Positions 24,173-31,950 of a DNA stretch of 35,970 nucleotides are shown here, one piece after another. Below the pieces are notes generated by a model. It searched no databases. It saw nothing but the letters and a program-made list of their open reading frames with translations, and was not told the DNA's origin. Each line of letters starts with the position of its first letter. The stretch's first letter is position 1. The position numbers were made by a program, and so were the translations under genes. Where the stretch lies: assembly GCA_903923175.1 (NCBI GenBank), contig CAIXWQ010000084.1, positions 1 through 35,970 on the forward strand, given 5' to 3'. The stretch is from an uncultured delta proteobacterium. GTDB lineage: Bacteria > Myxococcota_A > Polyangia > Polyangiales > JADJMO01.

Positions 24173-24870
24173 GCGCCACCGGCCGCAGCGACGTCCGCCA
24201 CCCAGACGATTTCTATTCCACGCCCGCCTGGGCGACGATCGCGCTCCTCCGCGTGCTCGGGCTTCCGTCGCGAAGCACGGTGCTCGATCCCGCCTGCGGC
24301 GAGGGCGCGATCCTCGAGGTCGTCCGGCAGCTCGGGCACGTGACAGTCGGCGTCGAGCTCGACGCCGATCGGGCCGGCCGCGCTCGCGGGCAGGGCCACT
24401 TCGTCACCACGGGCGACGCGCTCGCGTTCGCGGAGTGGCCGGGGGCCGCCGACGCGATCGTGATGAACCCGCCCTACACGCTGGCGATGGAGTTCGTCGT
24501 GCGCGCGATCGCCGAGGCGCGCCCGTGGGGGATCGACGTTGCTGCGCTGCTCCGGCTGCCGTGGCTCGCGAGCGTCGGGCGCGCGGCGTTCCACCGCGAG
24601 CATCCGAGCGACGTGTGCGTGCTGCCGCGCCGTCCGGAGTTCGCGGCGTCGATCAAATGCAAGGGGCGCAAGCGCGAGAAGGGGGACGCGCGGCCGCCGT
24701 GCTCCTGGTCCGTCCTGCTGCCGATCGACGCGCCGCGCTTCTCGGCGTGCCCGTTGTGCGGCTCGAAGGTCGACACCGTGACGACCGACGCGACCGACTA
24801 CGCATGGTTCGTCTGGGGGCCGGGGCGAGGCGGGCGGTGGTCGATCCTCACCACACCGGAGGCTGCGTGA
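24169..24870 (+). CDS. DNA adenine-type methyltransferase
   Basis: A 233-residue class I SAM-dependent methyltransferase: motif I VLDPACGEGAIL (residues 38-49) binds SAM, an acidic VELDADR follows, and motif IV NPPY (100-103) is the catalytic tetrapeptide of N6-adenine (or N4-cytosine) DNA methylases. A late CPLCGSK could be half of a metal site. No restriction endonuclease is adjacent, so it is likely an orphan phage methylase that protects against host restriction. Target sequence unknown. Confidence 0.85.
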   Translation: MSATGRSDVRHPDDFYSTPAWATIALLRVLGLPSRSTVLDPACGEGAILEVVRQLGHVTVGVELDADRAGRARGQGHFVTTGDALAFAEWPGAADAIVMNPPYTLAMEFVVRAIAEARPWGIDVAALLRLPWLASVGRAAFHREHPSDVCVLPRRPEFAASIKCKGRKREKGDARPPCSWSVLLPIDAPRFSACPLCGSKVDTVTTDATDYAWFVWGPGRGGRWSILTTPEAA

Positions 24871-25316
24871 GCGCGCGCCGATTCGGTTCTCCGCCCGCGT
24901 GCCCGGTGGTGCACACGAACATCGACGACTTCTGGCTCGCGCTCGCGTTGGTTGCAGAGATGCCGGGCGGGGTAGTTCCGATCGCGAGGGCGATGCTGCT
25001 CGCGCACGGCGGCGAGATCCTTGTGCCGATCGACGCCGACGAGCTGCGCGCAGTGCGCGCGTGGAAGCGCGCGGTGCAGCCGCGCCGCAGGGTGACGGGC
25101 TCCTTGCGCGACGCGATCGACGGGCTATGCGCGCGCGGCCTGGTCGATTGGACGGAGCTCGCCGGGTACAGGATCTCGCCGGATGGAGACGTGAGGATCA
25201 ACGCGCCCGAGTTCGCTTGGTGGCGATGGGAAGCGGCGCTTTTCGCGCCGATCGCTCGGCGTGTTGAAGCGTCGCGCGCCGAGAAGCGCACGAAGACGGA
25301 GGCCGGCCATGCGTGA
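24867..25316 (+). CDS. Phage protein with winged-helix-like centre
   Basis: A 149-residue protein. Residues about 75-110 (RVTGSLRDAIDGLCARGLVDWTELAGYRI) look like a winged-helix DNA-binding segment, and WWRWEAALFAPIARRVEAS follows near the basic C-terminus. The GTG start overlaps the methyltransferase stop, suggesting coupled synthesis. No family recognised. Confidence 0.5.
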   Translation: MSARRFGSPPACPVVHTNIDDFWLALALVAEMPGGVVPIARAMLLAHGGEILVPIDADELRAVRAWKRAVQPRRRVTGSLRDAIDGLCARGLVDWTELAGYRISPDGDVRINAPEFAWWRWEAALFAPIARRVEASRAEKRTKTEAGHA

Positions 25317-25854
25317 CGTCCCCACTCGAGCGCTCTCGATCCTGCAGCCATGGGCGCACGCGATCGTGCACCTCGGTAAGCGCATCGAGAACCGCGACTG
25401 GCGCACTGGCTGCTCCTACCGCGGGGAGATCCTGATCCACGCGTCGAAGGGCATCGGCTCGATCGATGCGTTCGACAGCGCCGTCGAGACGATCCGGGCG
25501 ACGGTCGCCGAGGATTCGTGGCTGGACTTCCTCGGCGAATGCATCGACCAAGGCGACGACGATCGGTGGCGGCCGAGCGACTTTCTGCCCCGCGGCGGCA
25601 TCGTGGGGCGCGCGCGGATCGTGGGCGTCATCGACAACCAGCGTTGCTCGGAGCAATGGCGGGCGCGGATCGGAGCGCCCGCCTTCGCCGACGAGATCCG
25701 CGACCTCACTCCGGATGAGGCCGCATGGTGGACGGGCGGCTTCGCCCTGGTGCTCGCCGATGTGGAGCCGGTGCCGTTCGTCGCGTGCCAGGGGGCGCTC
25801 GGCCTCTGGACGGTCACGCCGGATGTGCGGGCGGCGATCGCGAGGGGCGCATGA
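25309..25854 (+). CDS. ASCH-domain protein
   Basis: A 181-residue protein with the ASCH/PUA-like pattern: ALSILQPWAHAIVHLGKRIENRDW then YRGEILIHASKG at the N-terminus, with the later IVGRARIVGVID and LVLADVEPV strands that close the barrel. ASCH domains bind RNA or nucleotides and occur in phage proteins often next to methyltransferases and Gp37/Gp68. Its ATG lies within the last codons of the upstream gene (8-bp overlap). Confidence 0.8.
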   Translation: MRDVPTRALSILQPWAHAIVHLGKRIENRDWRTGCSYRGEILIHASKGIGSIDAFDSAVETIRATVAEDSWLDFLGECIDQGDDDRWRPSDFLPRGGIVGRARIVGVIDNQRCSEQWRARIGAPAFADEIRDLTPDEAAWWTGGFALVLADVEPVPFVACQGALGLWTVTPDVRAAIARGA

Positions 25855-26033
25855 AGACCATCGATCAGCGCGCGCGCGACTGCGTCGCGTGGATCAGGGC
25901 GTACGACGCGCACGTCGCCGGGCGACTGCGCGCGCCAGCCGAGAAGGACCGCGACGACGCGGAGTACATCGCGAGGGCGATCTCGCTCGCGATCACGGCG
26001 GAGCGGCGCGCGGTGAAGCGCGAGAGGGTGTGA
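25851..26033 (+). CDS. Small helical phage protein
   Basis: A 60-residue, strongly helical and basic protein (DQRARDCVAWIRAYDAHVAG then YIARAISLAITAERR). ATG overlaps the ASCH stop (ATGA), and its TGA overlaps the next ATG (TGATG). No family recognised. Confidence 0.5.
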   Translation: MKTIDQRARDCVAWIRAYDAHVAGRLRAPAEKDRDDAEYIARAISLAITAERRAVKRERV

Positions 26034-26968
26034 TGGGTAAGACCTCGATCGAGTGGACCGACGTCTCGTGGCCGGTCGTGAACGGTTGCCGGCGCGTGAG
26101 TCCGGGGTGCGAGCGGTGCTACGCCGAGCGGCTGGCCGCGACGCGCCTGCGTCATCTGCCAAAATACGCGGGGCTTGCGACATACGCGAAGGGGGGCCCG
26201 CGTTGGACGGGGGCCTCGCGCTTGTGGGAGTCGGATCTCGAGATGCCGCTCCGGCTGCGCAAGCCGTCGCGGATCTTCGTCGCCGACATGGGCGATCTCT
26301 TCTACGAGGCCGTGCCCGACGAGGTGATCGATCGCGTGTGGGCCGTGATGCTGCTGTCGCCGCACCACACGTTCCAGGTGCTCACCAAGCGCGCCGAGCG
26401 CGCGCGCCGGTACCTGACCGACTCGAAGCTCTACGAGCGCGTGATGCGCGAGGCGAATGCGTGGCGGGCTGCGCGTCCGAAGCTGGCGCAGATCGGTCTC
26501 TCGTGCCCGGTGACGATGCCGGCGCCGTGGATCTGGCTCGGCGTCAGCGTCGAGGATCAGCGGCGCGCGGACGAGCGAATCCCGCACCTGCTCGCGACGC
26601 CGGCGGCGGTGCGGTTCCTCTCCTGCGAGCCACTGCTCGGCCACGTCGATCTGACGCGTGTCGCGATCAGCGCGGACTGTACCGAAGACGTGCTCGGCGA
26701 CGGCGAGTGGCATGGCGAGCCCGATGCGCCGCCGTGGATCGATTGGGTGATCGTCGGCTCCGAGTCCGGGATGCACCCGCGCCCGATGGCGATCGAGTGG
26801 GCCGTCTCGCTCCGTGAGCAGTGCGCGGCCGCGAAGGTCGCGATCTTCACGAAGCAGATCGGTACGCCCGAAGGTCGCGAGCAGGGCGACGTCAAGGGTG
26901 GCGATCCGCGGTGGTGGCCCGAGACCGCCGGCGGGTGGCCTCGCGAATTCCCGGCGGTCCACCGATGA
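26033..26968 (+). CDS. Gp37/Gp68 family (DUF5131) three-cysteine phage protein
   Basis: A 311-residue protein that starts KTSIEWTDVSWPVVNGC with the family's three-cysteine motif Cys19-x6-Cys26-x2-Cys29 (GCERCYAE), and later FVADMGDLFYEAVPDEVIDRV, FQVLTKRAERA, WLGVSVEDQ, RFLSCEPLLG and WVIVGSESG, all typical of DUF5131. The cysteine pattern resembles an Fe-S or radical SAM-like site, but the reaction is unknown. It is often accompanied by a TcmP-type partner, which is not visible here. Confidence 0.9.
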   Translation: MGKTSIEWTDVSWPVVNGCRRVSPGCERCYAERLAATRLRHLPKYAGLATYAKGGPRWTGASRLWESDLEMPLRLRKPSRIFVADMGDLFYEAVPDEVIDRVWAVMLLSPHHTFQVLTKRAERARRYLTDSKLYERVMREANAWRAARPKLAQIGLSCPVTMPAPWIWLGVSVEDQRRADERIPHLLATPAAVRFLSCEPLLGHVDLTRVAISADCTEDVLGDGEWHGEPDAPPWIDWVIVGSESGMHPRPMAIEWAVSLREQCAAAKVAIFTKQIGTPEGREQGDVKGGDPRWWPETAGGWPREFPAVHR

Positions 26969-27159
26969 GCGCGCACCACCCGATCGCGCACCTCTCGAAG
27001 GTCTACGCCGAGTGCGAGCACCCGTTCCTCGCGAAGCGTGCGACCGCGCGGTTCTGCGTGGAGCCGCGGTGCGTGACCCGAAGGAAGAACCGAGCCTACG
27101 CCGACGCCTGCGCGGCGCGGAAGGCCGCGGCGGAGCGATCGATTTCGACTGAGACGTGA
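26965..27159 (+). CDS. Small cysteine-containing protein following Gp37/Gp68
   Basis: A 64-residue protein with cysteines in AECEHPF and RFCVEPRCVTRRKN, a possible Zn site built as C-x-H and C-x5-C, and a basic C-terminal helix. The ATG overlaps the preceding stop. Could be an accessory partner of the Gp37/Gp68 protein; unproven. Confidence 0.5.
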   Translation: MSAHHPIAHLSKVYAECEHPFLAKRATARFCVEPRCVTRRKNRAYADACAARKAAAERSISTET

Positions 27160-27180
27160 TCACCGACCAGGAGCATCCCG

Positions 27181-27603
27181 ATGGCGAGCAAGACGAAGAA
27201 GCAGGCGAAGATCGCGGCCACGTTCAAGCGGCCCGCGAAGGTCGAGACCCGCCAGCCGACGCAGCAGGTGCGCCAGGGGGACGTCTTCCTGATGCGCACC
27301 GACCGGGTGAGCGGGGAGATCGAACCGATGCCGCGCGATCCGCGTGGGATCGTGATCGCCGAGGGGGAGACGAGCGCGCACTACCACGCGGTGATCGGTG
27401 GTGACGCGAAGCTCTCGCGGTTCAAGGACGGACGCGCGGAGCAGATGCTCGAGGTCACCAGCGACGCCGAGCTGCGCGTGATCGGGGGCGGCTCGGGGGC
27501 GGTCGAGCGGCACACGCCGATCACGATCACGCCGGGCAAGTACCTCGTGCGCATCCAGCGCGCGTGGGACTCCGCGAACGTCGCGCGCCAGGTCCAGGAC
27601 TGA
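27181..27603 (+). CDS. Phage protein paired with DUF6745-type protein
   Basis: A 140-residue protein: basic N-terminus, then VRQGDVFLMRTDR, EGETSAHYHAVIGG (two His residues close together) and HTPITITPGKYLVRIQRAWD, a beta-rich, cupin-like pattern. It immediately precedes the large repeat-containing gene and the two are usually linked in related phages, to my knowledge. Function unknown. Confidence 0.65.
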   Translation: MASKTKKQAKIAATFKRPAKVETRQPTQQVRQGDVFLMRTDRVSGEIEPMPRDPRGIVIAEGETSAHYHAVIGGDAKLSRFKDGRAEQMLEVTSDAELRVIGGGSGAVERHTPITITPGKYLVRIQRAWDSANVARQVQD

Positions 27604-27646
27604 GCCGAGCGCGCCGATCATTTCACTCGAGAGGAGCAGCACCGCC

Positions 27647-29011
27647 ATGACGAAGACGACCGCGAAGCCGAAGATCTACACGCTCACCGACGAACACCGC
27701 GCGCAGCTCGATCCGTGGGCGAAGAAGTGGATCGCCAACGCGATGTCCACCAAGCCGATGGACTCCACCGATCGCGCTGCGATGACGGAGGCCGTTCACG
27801 GCATGTACCGCGCTGCGGGCCTCGAACTGCCGAAGGTGATCGTGTGGGTGCCGTCGCCAATCGTGGCGCAGTTCGCCGCGGGGTTTGCGAGCGCCATCAT
27901 CCATCTTCGGACGACCGCGACGCGTTCGTCCGGCGACGTCAGAGCCGCGACCAGAGCCGCGACCGACGCCGCGACCTACGCCGCGACCAGAGCCGCGACC
28001 AGAGCCGCGACCGACGCCGCGACCTACGCCGCGACCGACGCCGCGACCAGAGCCGCGACCAGAGCCGCGACCAGAGCCGCGACCAGAGCCGCGACCGACG
28101 CCGCGACCGACGCCGCGACCAGAGCCGCGACCAGAGCCGCGACCAGAGCCGCGACCTACGCCGCGACCTACGCCGCGACCTACGCCGCGACCGACGCCGC
28201 GACCGACGCCGCGACCGACGAGATCGATCGTTCGTGGTGCACGCCGGTGGGGCCGCAGATGGCAATGCTCGCGCGCGAGCTCGGTGGCTCCGATTCGGCG
28301 CTACTGCTCTCCGTCGCAGCGACCGCGTGGAACATGCGCGATCCGGGCAACCAGTGGTCGAGCTGGCCGGCGCTCCTGTCGTTCTTCCGCCACGTCGCGC
28401 ACCTCGACGAGTGCGGGGTCGACTACAGCAAGTGGGCGCACTTCGAAGCTGCCGCGATCCACGCGGGGCCGCGCTTCATGCATCGCGATTTCTGCATCGT
28501 CAGCGACCGGCCCGAGGTGCTCACCGTCGACGCCGAGAACCGCCCGCACAACGACACGGGGCCATTCTGCCGGTGGCGCGACGGGATCTCGCTCTACGCG
28601 ATCCACGGCGTCTACGTGCCGCGGTTCGTCGTCGAGAATCCCGAGCAGATCACGGTCGAGAAGATCCACGCCGAGCGAAATGAGGAGCTGAAGCGCATCA
28701 TGATCGAGCGCTACGGGCTCACGCGCTACGTGCGCGACGCGAAGTTCAAGATCCTCGACGAGGACAAGGACCCGCTCGGGCAGTCGCGCCGCCTGCTGCA
28801 GCACGGCGATCTCCTCGTCGTCGAGCTCGTGAACAGCACGGTCGACGCGGACGGCACGCGGCGCGTCTACCACGTGCCGTGCGAGGGCGAGCTGCGGCCG
28901 ATGCTGCCCGACCGCACCCTCGGCGTGGCCCAGAAGCTCACGTGCCAGAACGCGGTCGCTTCGACCTTCGGGCTCACCGGAGATCGGTATCGGCCCGACG
29001 TCGAGACGTGA
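27647..29011 (+). CDS. DUF6745-like protein with 23 tetrapeptide repeats
   Basis: A 454-residue protein. Residues 1-98 form a helical N-terminal domain. Residues 99-190 are 23 consecutive tetrapeptides X-Ala-Ala-Thr, where X is Arg, Asp or Tyr. The C-terminal domain (about 195-454) contains [47 protein letters not shown] and a final [16 protein letters not shown], matching the DUF6745 pattern. The repeat is in perfect frame and contains no stop. Function unknown; a solenoid-like or extended helical spacer between two domains is inferred. Ribosome site GAGAGGAGC precedes the ATG. Confidence 0.75.
   Translation: MTKTTAKPKIYTLTDEHRAQLDPWAKKWIANAMSTKPMDSTDRAAMTEAVHGMYRAAGLELPKVIVWVPSPIVAQFAAGFASAIIHLRTTATRSSGDVRAATRAATDAATYAATRAATRAATDAATYAATDAATRAATRAATRAATRAATDAATDAATRAATRAATRAATYAATYAATYAATDAATDAATDEIDRSWCTPVGPQMAMLARELGGSDSALLLSVAATAWNMRDPGNQWSSWPALLSFFRHVAHLDECGVDYSKWAHFEAAAIHAGPRFMHRDFCIVSDRPEVLTVDAENRPHNDTGPFCRWRDGISLYAIHGVYVPRFVVENPEQITVEKIHAERNEELKRIMIERYGLTRYVRDAKFKILDEDKDPLGQSRRLLQHGDLLVVELVNSTVDADGTRRVYHVPCEGELRPMLPDRTLGVAQKLTCQNAVASTFGLTGDRYRPDVET
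27941..28216 (+). repeat. Twenty-three 12-bp in-frame tandem repeats
   Basis: Each unit is NNN-GCC-GCG-ACC. Only the first codon changes: AGA (Arg), GAC (Asp) or TAC (Tyr). The order of residues is R R D Y R R D Y D, R R R R D D, R R R Y Y Y D D. The nine constant bases look identical in every unit. AGA is a rare codon in DNA this rich in G and C. Copy number is expected to vary by replication slippage in 12-bp steps, which would keep the frame. Confidence 0.95.
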
Positions 29012-29415
29012 TGCCCCTCGTCGTCCTCACGGCGCGCGTCGGGTATCGCGATCGCGACAGCTTCGACGTCACGGCTTCGACGGGCGGCGCGGGCTGGGGC
29101 GCGCCGTTCGCTCCGTCGTGGCACCTGCTGCGTCCCCTCCTCGAGCTGCAGCGGCTCGAGGATCTCAGCGTGGAGGACTGGAGCCGGTGCGTCGACGCCT
29201 ACACGCGGGAGATGCGCGCCAGCTACCGCGCGAACCGATGGGCGTGGGATCGAATTCTGGCGCGACGGCGCGCGGTCCTCCTCTGCTCCTGCGCGACCCC
29301 TGTCCGCTGCCACCGGCGCGTGCTGGCGGAGATCCTCGTGCAGCTCGGGGCCGCGTACGGCGGGGAGCTGCGTCCGGTTCCGGCGCAGGCCTCGCTGCCG
29401 GGGCTCGGGCGATGA
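29011..29415 (+). CDS. DUF488-like phage protein (paralogue A)
   Basis: A 134-residue protein. The C-terminal part carries ASYRANRWAWDRILARRRAVLLCSCATPVRCHRRVLAEIL, matching the Cys and Cys-His-Arg signature of DUF488-type proteins. Its start overlaps the stop of the repeat protein (TGATG). A clear relative is at 29811-30299. The catalytic role of the cysteines is unknown. Confidence 0.7.
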   Translation: MPLVVLTARVGYRDRDSFDVTASTGGAGWGAPFAPSWHLLRPLLELQRLEDLSVEDWSRCVDAYTREMRASYRANRWAWDRILARRRAVLLCSCATPVRCHRRVLAEILVQLGAAYGGELRPVPAQASLPGLGR

Positions 29416-29810
29416 GCCTCGCGAGGCGCATCGCGAAGCAGGCGCCGGCGTGGGGGACGTGGGCGCCGCGTGGGCTCGTGTCTCCGAGCGGCAAGCGGGC
29501 GCCGGCGAGCGTGCACACGGTGCTTCTGAACGAGGCTGCGGGGTACCTCGTGCAGATCTCGACGGTCGCCACCGCGCTCGGGCCCGTAGATCACCTCTGG
29601 ATCACGCACCGATCGGGGGCGACGATCCGCTCCTGGACCGACCTGCAGCGAATCAAGCGCGAGGTCCTCGCCGACGGGGCCGACCGCCTGGGCGTCGAGG
29701 TCTATCCGCCCGAGGACGCCGTCGTCGACCAGGCGAACATGTACCACCTCTGGGTGTTTCCCCTCGGCTACGCGCTGCCATTCGGGCTCGAGCCGGGGGC
29801 GGCGAAGTAG
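29412..29810 (+). CDS. DUF7694-like phage protein
   Basis: A 132-residue protein with HLWITHRSGATIRSWTDLQ then IKREVLADGADRLGVEVYPP and NMYHLWVFPLGYALPFGL, a conserved set I associate with a small phage family (DUF7694, uncertain). It is sandwiched between two paralogous DUF488-like genes, with an ATGA overlap on the left and its TAG directly before the next ATG. Function unknown. Confidence 0.65.
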   Translation: MSLARRIAKQAPAWGTWAPRGLVSPSGKRAPASVHTVLLNEAAGYLVQISTVATALGPVDHLWITHRSGATIRSWTDLQRIKREVLADGADRLGVEVYPPEDAVVDQANMYHLWVFPLGYALPFGLEPGAAK

Positions 29811-30299
29811 ATGCCGCTCGAGGTCCTCACCTGTCGCATCGGCACGCGCGCCGCGCGCGATCCCGACGTGCTCGTGATCACCCGCGAGGAGGCCGACGCC
29901 GAGGGTCAGCCGGGCGTCTTCGCGCCGAGCTGGGCGATCCTGCGGCCCGTCCTCGACGCGCGCGCGCGGCAGCGCGGCGGCTTCGTCTTCGGCGGCAGCG
30001 ACGAGGAGCGCGCGGCCGCGCTCACGGAGGCGCGCGAGCTCGAGCTGGCCGCCTGGCGCGTCTACGTCCCCGCCTTCCTCGAGGAGATGCGGGCGAGCTA
30101 CCGGCGCCACCGCGTGGCGTGGGAGCGCCTGCTCGCGCGCGATCGCGTCGTCCTCGCCTGCGCCTGCAAGGCCCCCGAGCGCTGCCACCGCACGATCCTC
30201 GCGACGGCCATCCTGCCGAAGCTGGGCGCCGTCTACGCGGGGGAGCGGGCGTCGAGGCGCGACGGCGTGCACCTGGAGCTCGTCGAGGTCGCGACGTGA
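29811..30299 (+). CDS. DUF488-like phage protein (paralogue B)
   Basis: A 162-residue protein sharing with the gene at 29011 an N-terminal MPLEVLTCRIG, the APSWAILRPVL segment and the C-terminal EMRASYRRHRVAWERLLARD, ACACKAPERCHRTIL. A central Ala/Glu-rich insertion makes it longer. Probably a local duplication with divergence, since the two flank one gene. Confidence 0.7.
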   Translation: MPLEVLTCRIGTRAARDPDVLVITREEADAEGQPGVFAPSWAILRPVLDARARQRGGFVFGGSDEERAAALTEARELELAAWRVYVPAFLEEMRASYRRHRVAWERLLARDRVVLACACKAPERCHRTILATAILPKLGAVYAGERASRRDGVHLELVEVAT

Positions 30300-30499
30300 A
30301 GCGGCGACACGGCGAGCGGACCGACGTCGATGCCGAGTGCCGCCTCGTTGCCGTTCGTGACGTGATCGGCGAGGCGTGGGAAACCTTCCCCTACGCGCCC
30401 GAGCTGCGCGCCTACATCGCCGACGGCGTGTGGCGCATCCGGCTCGCCGTGAGGCCGATCGCGATCCTGGCGAGCGCGGCGACCGCGACGATGCACTGA
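30296..30499 (+). CDS. Small phage protein
   Basis: A 67-residue protein with GTG overlapping the preceding stop. It contains VIGEAWETFPYAPELRAYIA and a hydrophobic tail (RPIAILASAATA). No family recognised. It is the last gene before an intergenic promoter. Confidence 0.45.
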   Translation: MKRRHGERTDVDAECRLVAVRDVIGEAWETFPYAPELRAYIADGVWRIRLAVRPIAILASAATATMH

Positions 30500-30533
30500 C
30501 GCCGCGCGTTGGCCTATTGTTGATATCTACTAC

Positions 30534-30561
30534 TTGACTGGCTCGCGGTAGGCGCTATCAT
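30534..30561 (+). promoter_or_regulatory. Sigma-70-like promoter
   Basis: TTGACT (30534-30539), a 16-bp spacer and TATCAT (30556-30561), with TATACT immediately overlapping downstream. This A/T-rich island stands out in very GC-rich DNA, between a stop at 30499 and the ATG at 30604. GATATC at 30522-30527 is a small palindrome just upstream. It should drive the two genes that follow independently of the main operon. Confidence 0.7.
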
Positions 30562-30603
30562 ATACTCGTGGCCGGGCGGACCGGGCGCGAGGAGGATAGG
30601 GCG

Positions 30604-30921
30604 ATGACGAGCTACCAGATCATCAGCAGCGCGGGCGTCGAGATGGGCGTGTACGAGGCCGCGACGGCTGCCGAGGCGCTCGATGAGATGGCGCGCGACG
30701 CGGGCTACGAGAGCCAGGCGGACGCGGCCGCGCAGGTCGGACCCTTCGATGGGACCGTGCGCGAGCTCGAGCCCGGCACGCTCTGCGACTACGACACCGC
30801 CGAGGCGATCCGCCTCGCTACGCGCGAGGAGCTGATCGCGAGCATCACCGCCGCGCGCACCGACGGCGGTGCCGGCGTCATCCTGGTCAGCGGGCGGCGC
30901 TGCTACGTGAGCGCCTCATGA
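30604..30921 (+). CDS. Small phage protein with its own promoter
   Basis: A 105-residue protein: SYQIISSAGVEMGVYEAATA followed by ALDEMARDAGYES, then GGAGVILVSGRRCYVSAS at the C-terminus. The ATG at 30604 follows GAGGATAGGG. It overlaps the next gene (ATGA). Similar small proteins are common in phages, function unknown. Confidence 0.6.
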   Translation: MTSYQIISSAGVEMGVYEAATAAEALDEMARDAGYESQADAAAQVGPFDGTVRELEPGTLCDYDTAEAIRLATREELIASITAARTDGGAGVILVSGRRCYVSAS

Positions 30922-31295
30922 CCCCCTGGGCTGCGTGCCGCCTGTACACCCCCGGCGCATCGGCGCCGGTGGTCGTGACCGCCCGGTCCGCCGGCCGCGT
31001 GGCGCTCCTGCGCGGCTGGGCGGAGGGCGACCGGCGCAAGGTCGTGCGCGTGGTCGACGGCCGCGGCGAGGACCTGGCGCCGAGCGACGTCGACTGGTCG
31101 GGGATGCCCGGCGGCGAGCCGGAGCGGCGTGCGGGGCCGCCGACCACCACGGGGCGCGGTAGCGAGGGTGCGCGCCAGATCCTGGTGCGCGTGTCGGCCG
31201 AGGAGCATGCGGCGCTCAGCGAGGCAGCAGAGCGTGCCGGGATGCCCGTCGCGGCCTGGCTCCGCGGGCTCGGGATGAGCGTCGCGCGGAGGTAG
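30918..31295 (+). CDS. Protein with C-terminal ribbon-helix-helix-like domain
   Basis: A 125-residue protein. The N-terminal part is beta-rich with Arg/Ala; the C-terminal QILVRVSAEEHAALSEAAER then AGMPVAAWLRGLGMSVARR is a good match to a CopG/MetJ-like ribbon-helix-helix domain as in plasmid mobilisation and antitoxin proteins. It could regulate its own promoter at 30534. No toxin gene is paired with it. Confidence 0.65.
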   Translation: MTPWAACRLYTPGASAPVVVTARSAGRVALLRGWAEGDRRKVVRVVDGRGEDLAPSDVDWSGMPGGEPERRAGPPTTTGRGSEGARQILVRVSAEEHAALSEAAERAGMPVAAWLRGLGMSVARR

Positions 31296-31313
31296 GCGGC
31301 CACAAAACGACGA

Positions 31314-31358
31314 AAGCCCGACCCCCTCGCGGGAGCCGGGCGGCGTGTTGTCGGGCTT
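31314..31358. terminator. Terminator between convergent operons
   Basis: AAGCCCGAC (31314-31322) pairs perfectly with GTCGGGCTT (31350-31358), with a 27-base loop that can itself fold. On the minus strand the stem is followed by TTCGTCGTTTTG, a T-rich tail, so it best serves the leftward late operon. It also lies 18 bp after the stop at 31295, so it can work in both directions. Confidence 0.7.
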
Positions 31359-31375
31359 GAGAACGCGGTGGATGA

Positions 31376-31630
31376 TTAGTGCCCGAGATACTTCGCGATC
31401 CACCCCGCGGCGGCGCCGAGCGCGATCGCGATGCCGTAGATCTTGTGGCGATCGCCCTCAAGGACGCGCAGCCGGCGCTCCTGGTCGGGCGTGGTGACGG
31501 TCTCGTGCGTCGTCTGCCAGGCGAGCTGAAGGGCCTGCGCCTTGTCGACGGTGGCGAGGTCGCCACGCATGTCGTCCAGCTTGCCGTCCATCTTCGTCAG
31601 CAGGTCGTAGATCTGCGAAGTGTCGCTCAC
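31376..31630 (-). CDS. Holin-like (XhlA-type) small membrane protein
   Basis: An 84-residue protein: an amphipathic, coiled-coil-like N-terminus (DLLTKMDGKLDDMRGDL), a middle EERRLRVLEGDRH-like stretch and a single C-terminal transmembrane segment (IYGIAIALGAAAGWIAKYLG, about 64-81). This is the layout of XhlA-type holins or holin-associated proteins. The GTG at 31630 with GAGAGGAG nine bases upstream was preferred; an ATG at 31735 would add a Pro-rich extension. Two small genes upstream lies the GH25 endolysin, so a lysis role is likely. Confidence 0.65.
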   Translation of the reverse strand: MSDTSQIYDLLTKMDGKLDDMRGDLATVDKAQALQLAWQTTHETVTTPDQERRLRVLEGDRHKIYGIAIALGAAAGWIAKYLGH

Positions 31631-31734
31631 GGAAAGCGGCTCCTCTCGGGAGGGGTCGGTGGGTCGGACGGTAGACTGCGGCGGCGGCAACGGGGAGAGC
31701 AGGCGGAGCGGGGGCGGCGGCGCGAGCGCAGGCA

Positions 31735-31950
31735 TCAGGGCTCCTCGGTCGTGGGGTCCTCGGGCAGCCCGGCGGCGCGCCGGCCCTCCGCGAGGATGTC
31801 GGCGATGCGCAGGGCGCGCGGCGAACTCGGGCGCGTGCGCGGGCCCGTAGACGGCGCCGGCGGCGGGAGCGCGGGCCGCGGGTGCACCGGCGGCGGTGCG
31901 GGGAGCGTGTCGGGGGCGTCGTCGGGCTCGGCGCGGGGGTCGGGCCTCAC
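31735..31950 (-). CDS. Proline-rich small phage protein
   Basis: A 71-residue protein, Pro/Ala-rich at its N-terminus and with RALRIADILAEGRRAAGLPE near the end. The GTG at 31950 overlaps the stop of the upstream gene (GTGA). Low-complexity and unrecognised. It may be a spanin or lysis accessory by position, but it has no signal or lipobox. Confidence 0.45.
   Translation of the reverse strand: MRPDPRAEPDDAPDTLPAPPPVHPRPALPPPAPSTGPRTRPSSPRALRIADILAEGRRAAGLPEDPTTEEP

Noticed and set aside
24169-24870. Full restriction-modification system
   Set aside because: Only a methyltransferase is recognisable; neighbouring genes lack nuclease motifs.
27941-28216. Tetrapeptide repeat as a diversity-generating retroelement variable region or a CRISPR-like array
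   Set aside because: No reverse transcriptase or template repeat is nearby, the changes are not adenine-directed, and the unit is a coding 12-mer without spacers.
30918-31295. Toxin-antitoxin pair
   Set aside because: The C-terminal ribbon-helix-helix is antitoxin-like but no toxin gene is adjacent; the upstream 105-residue protein shows no toxin motif.
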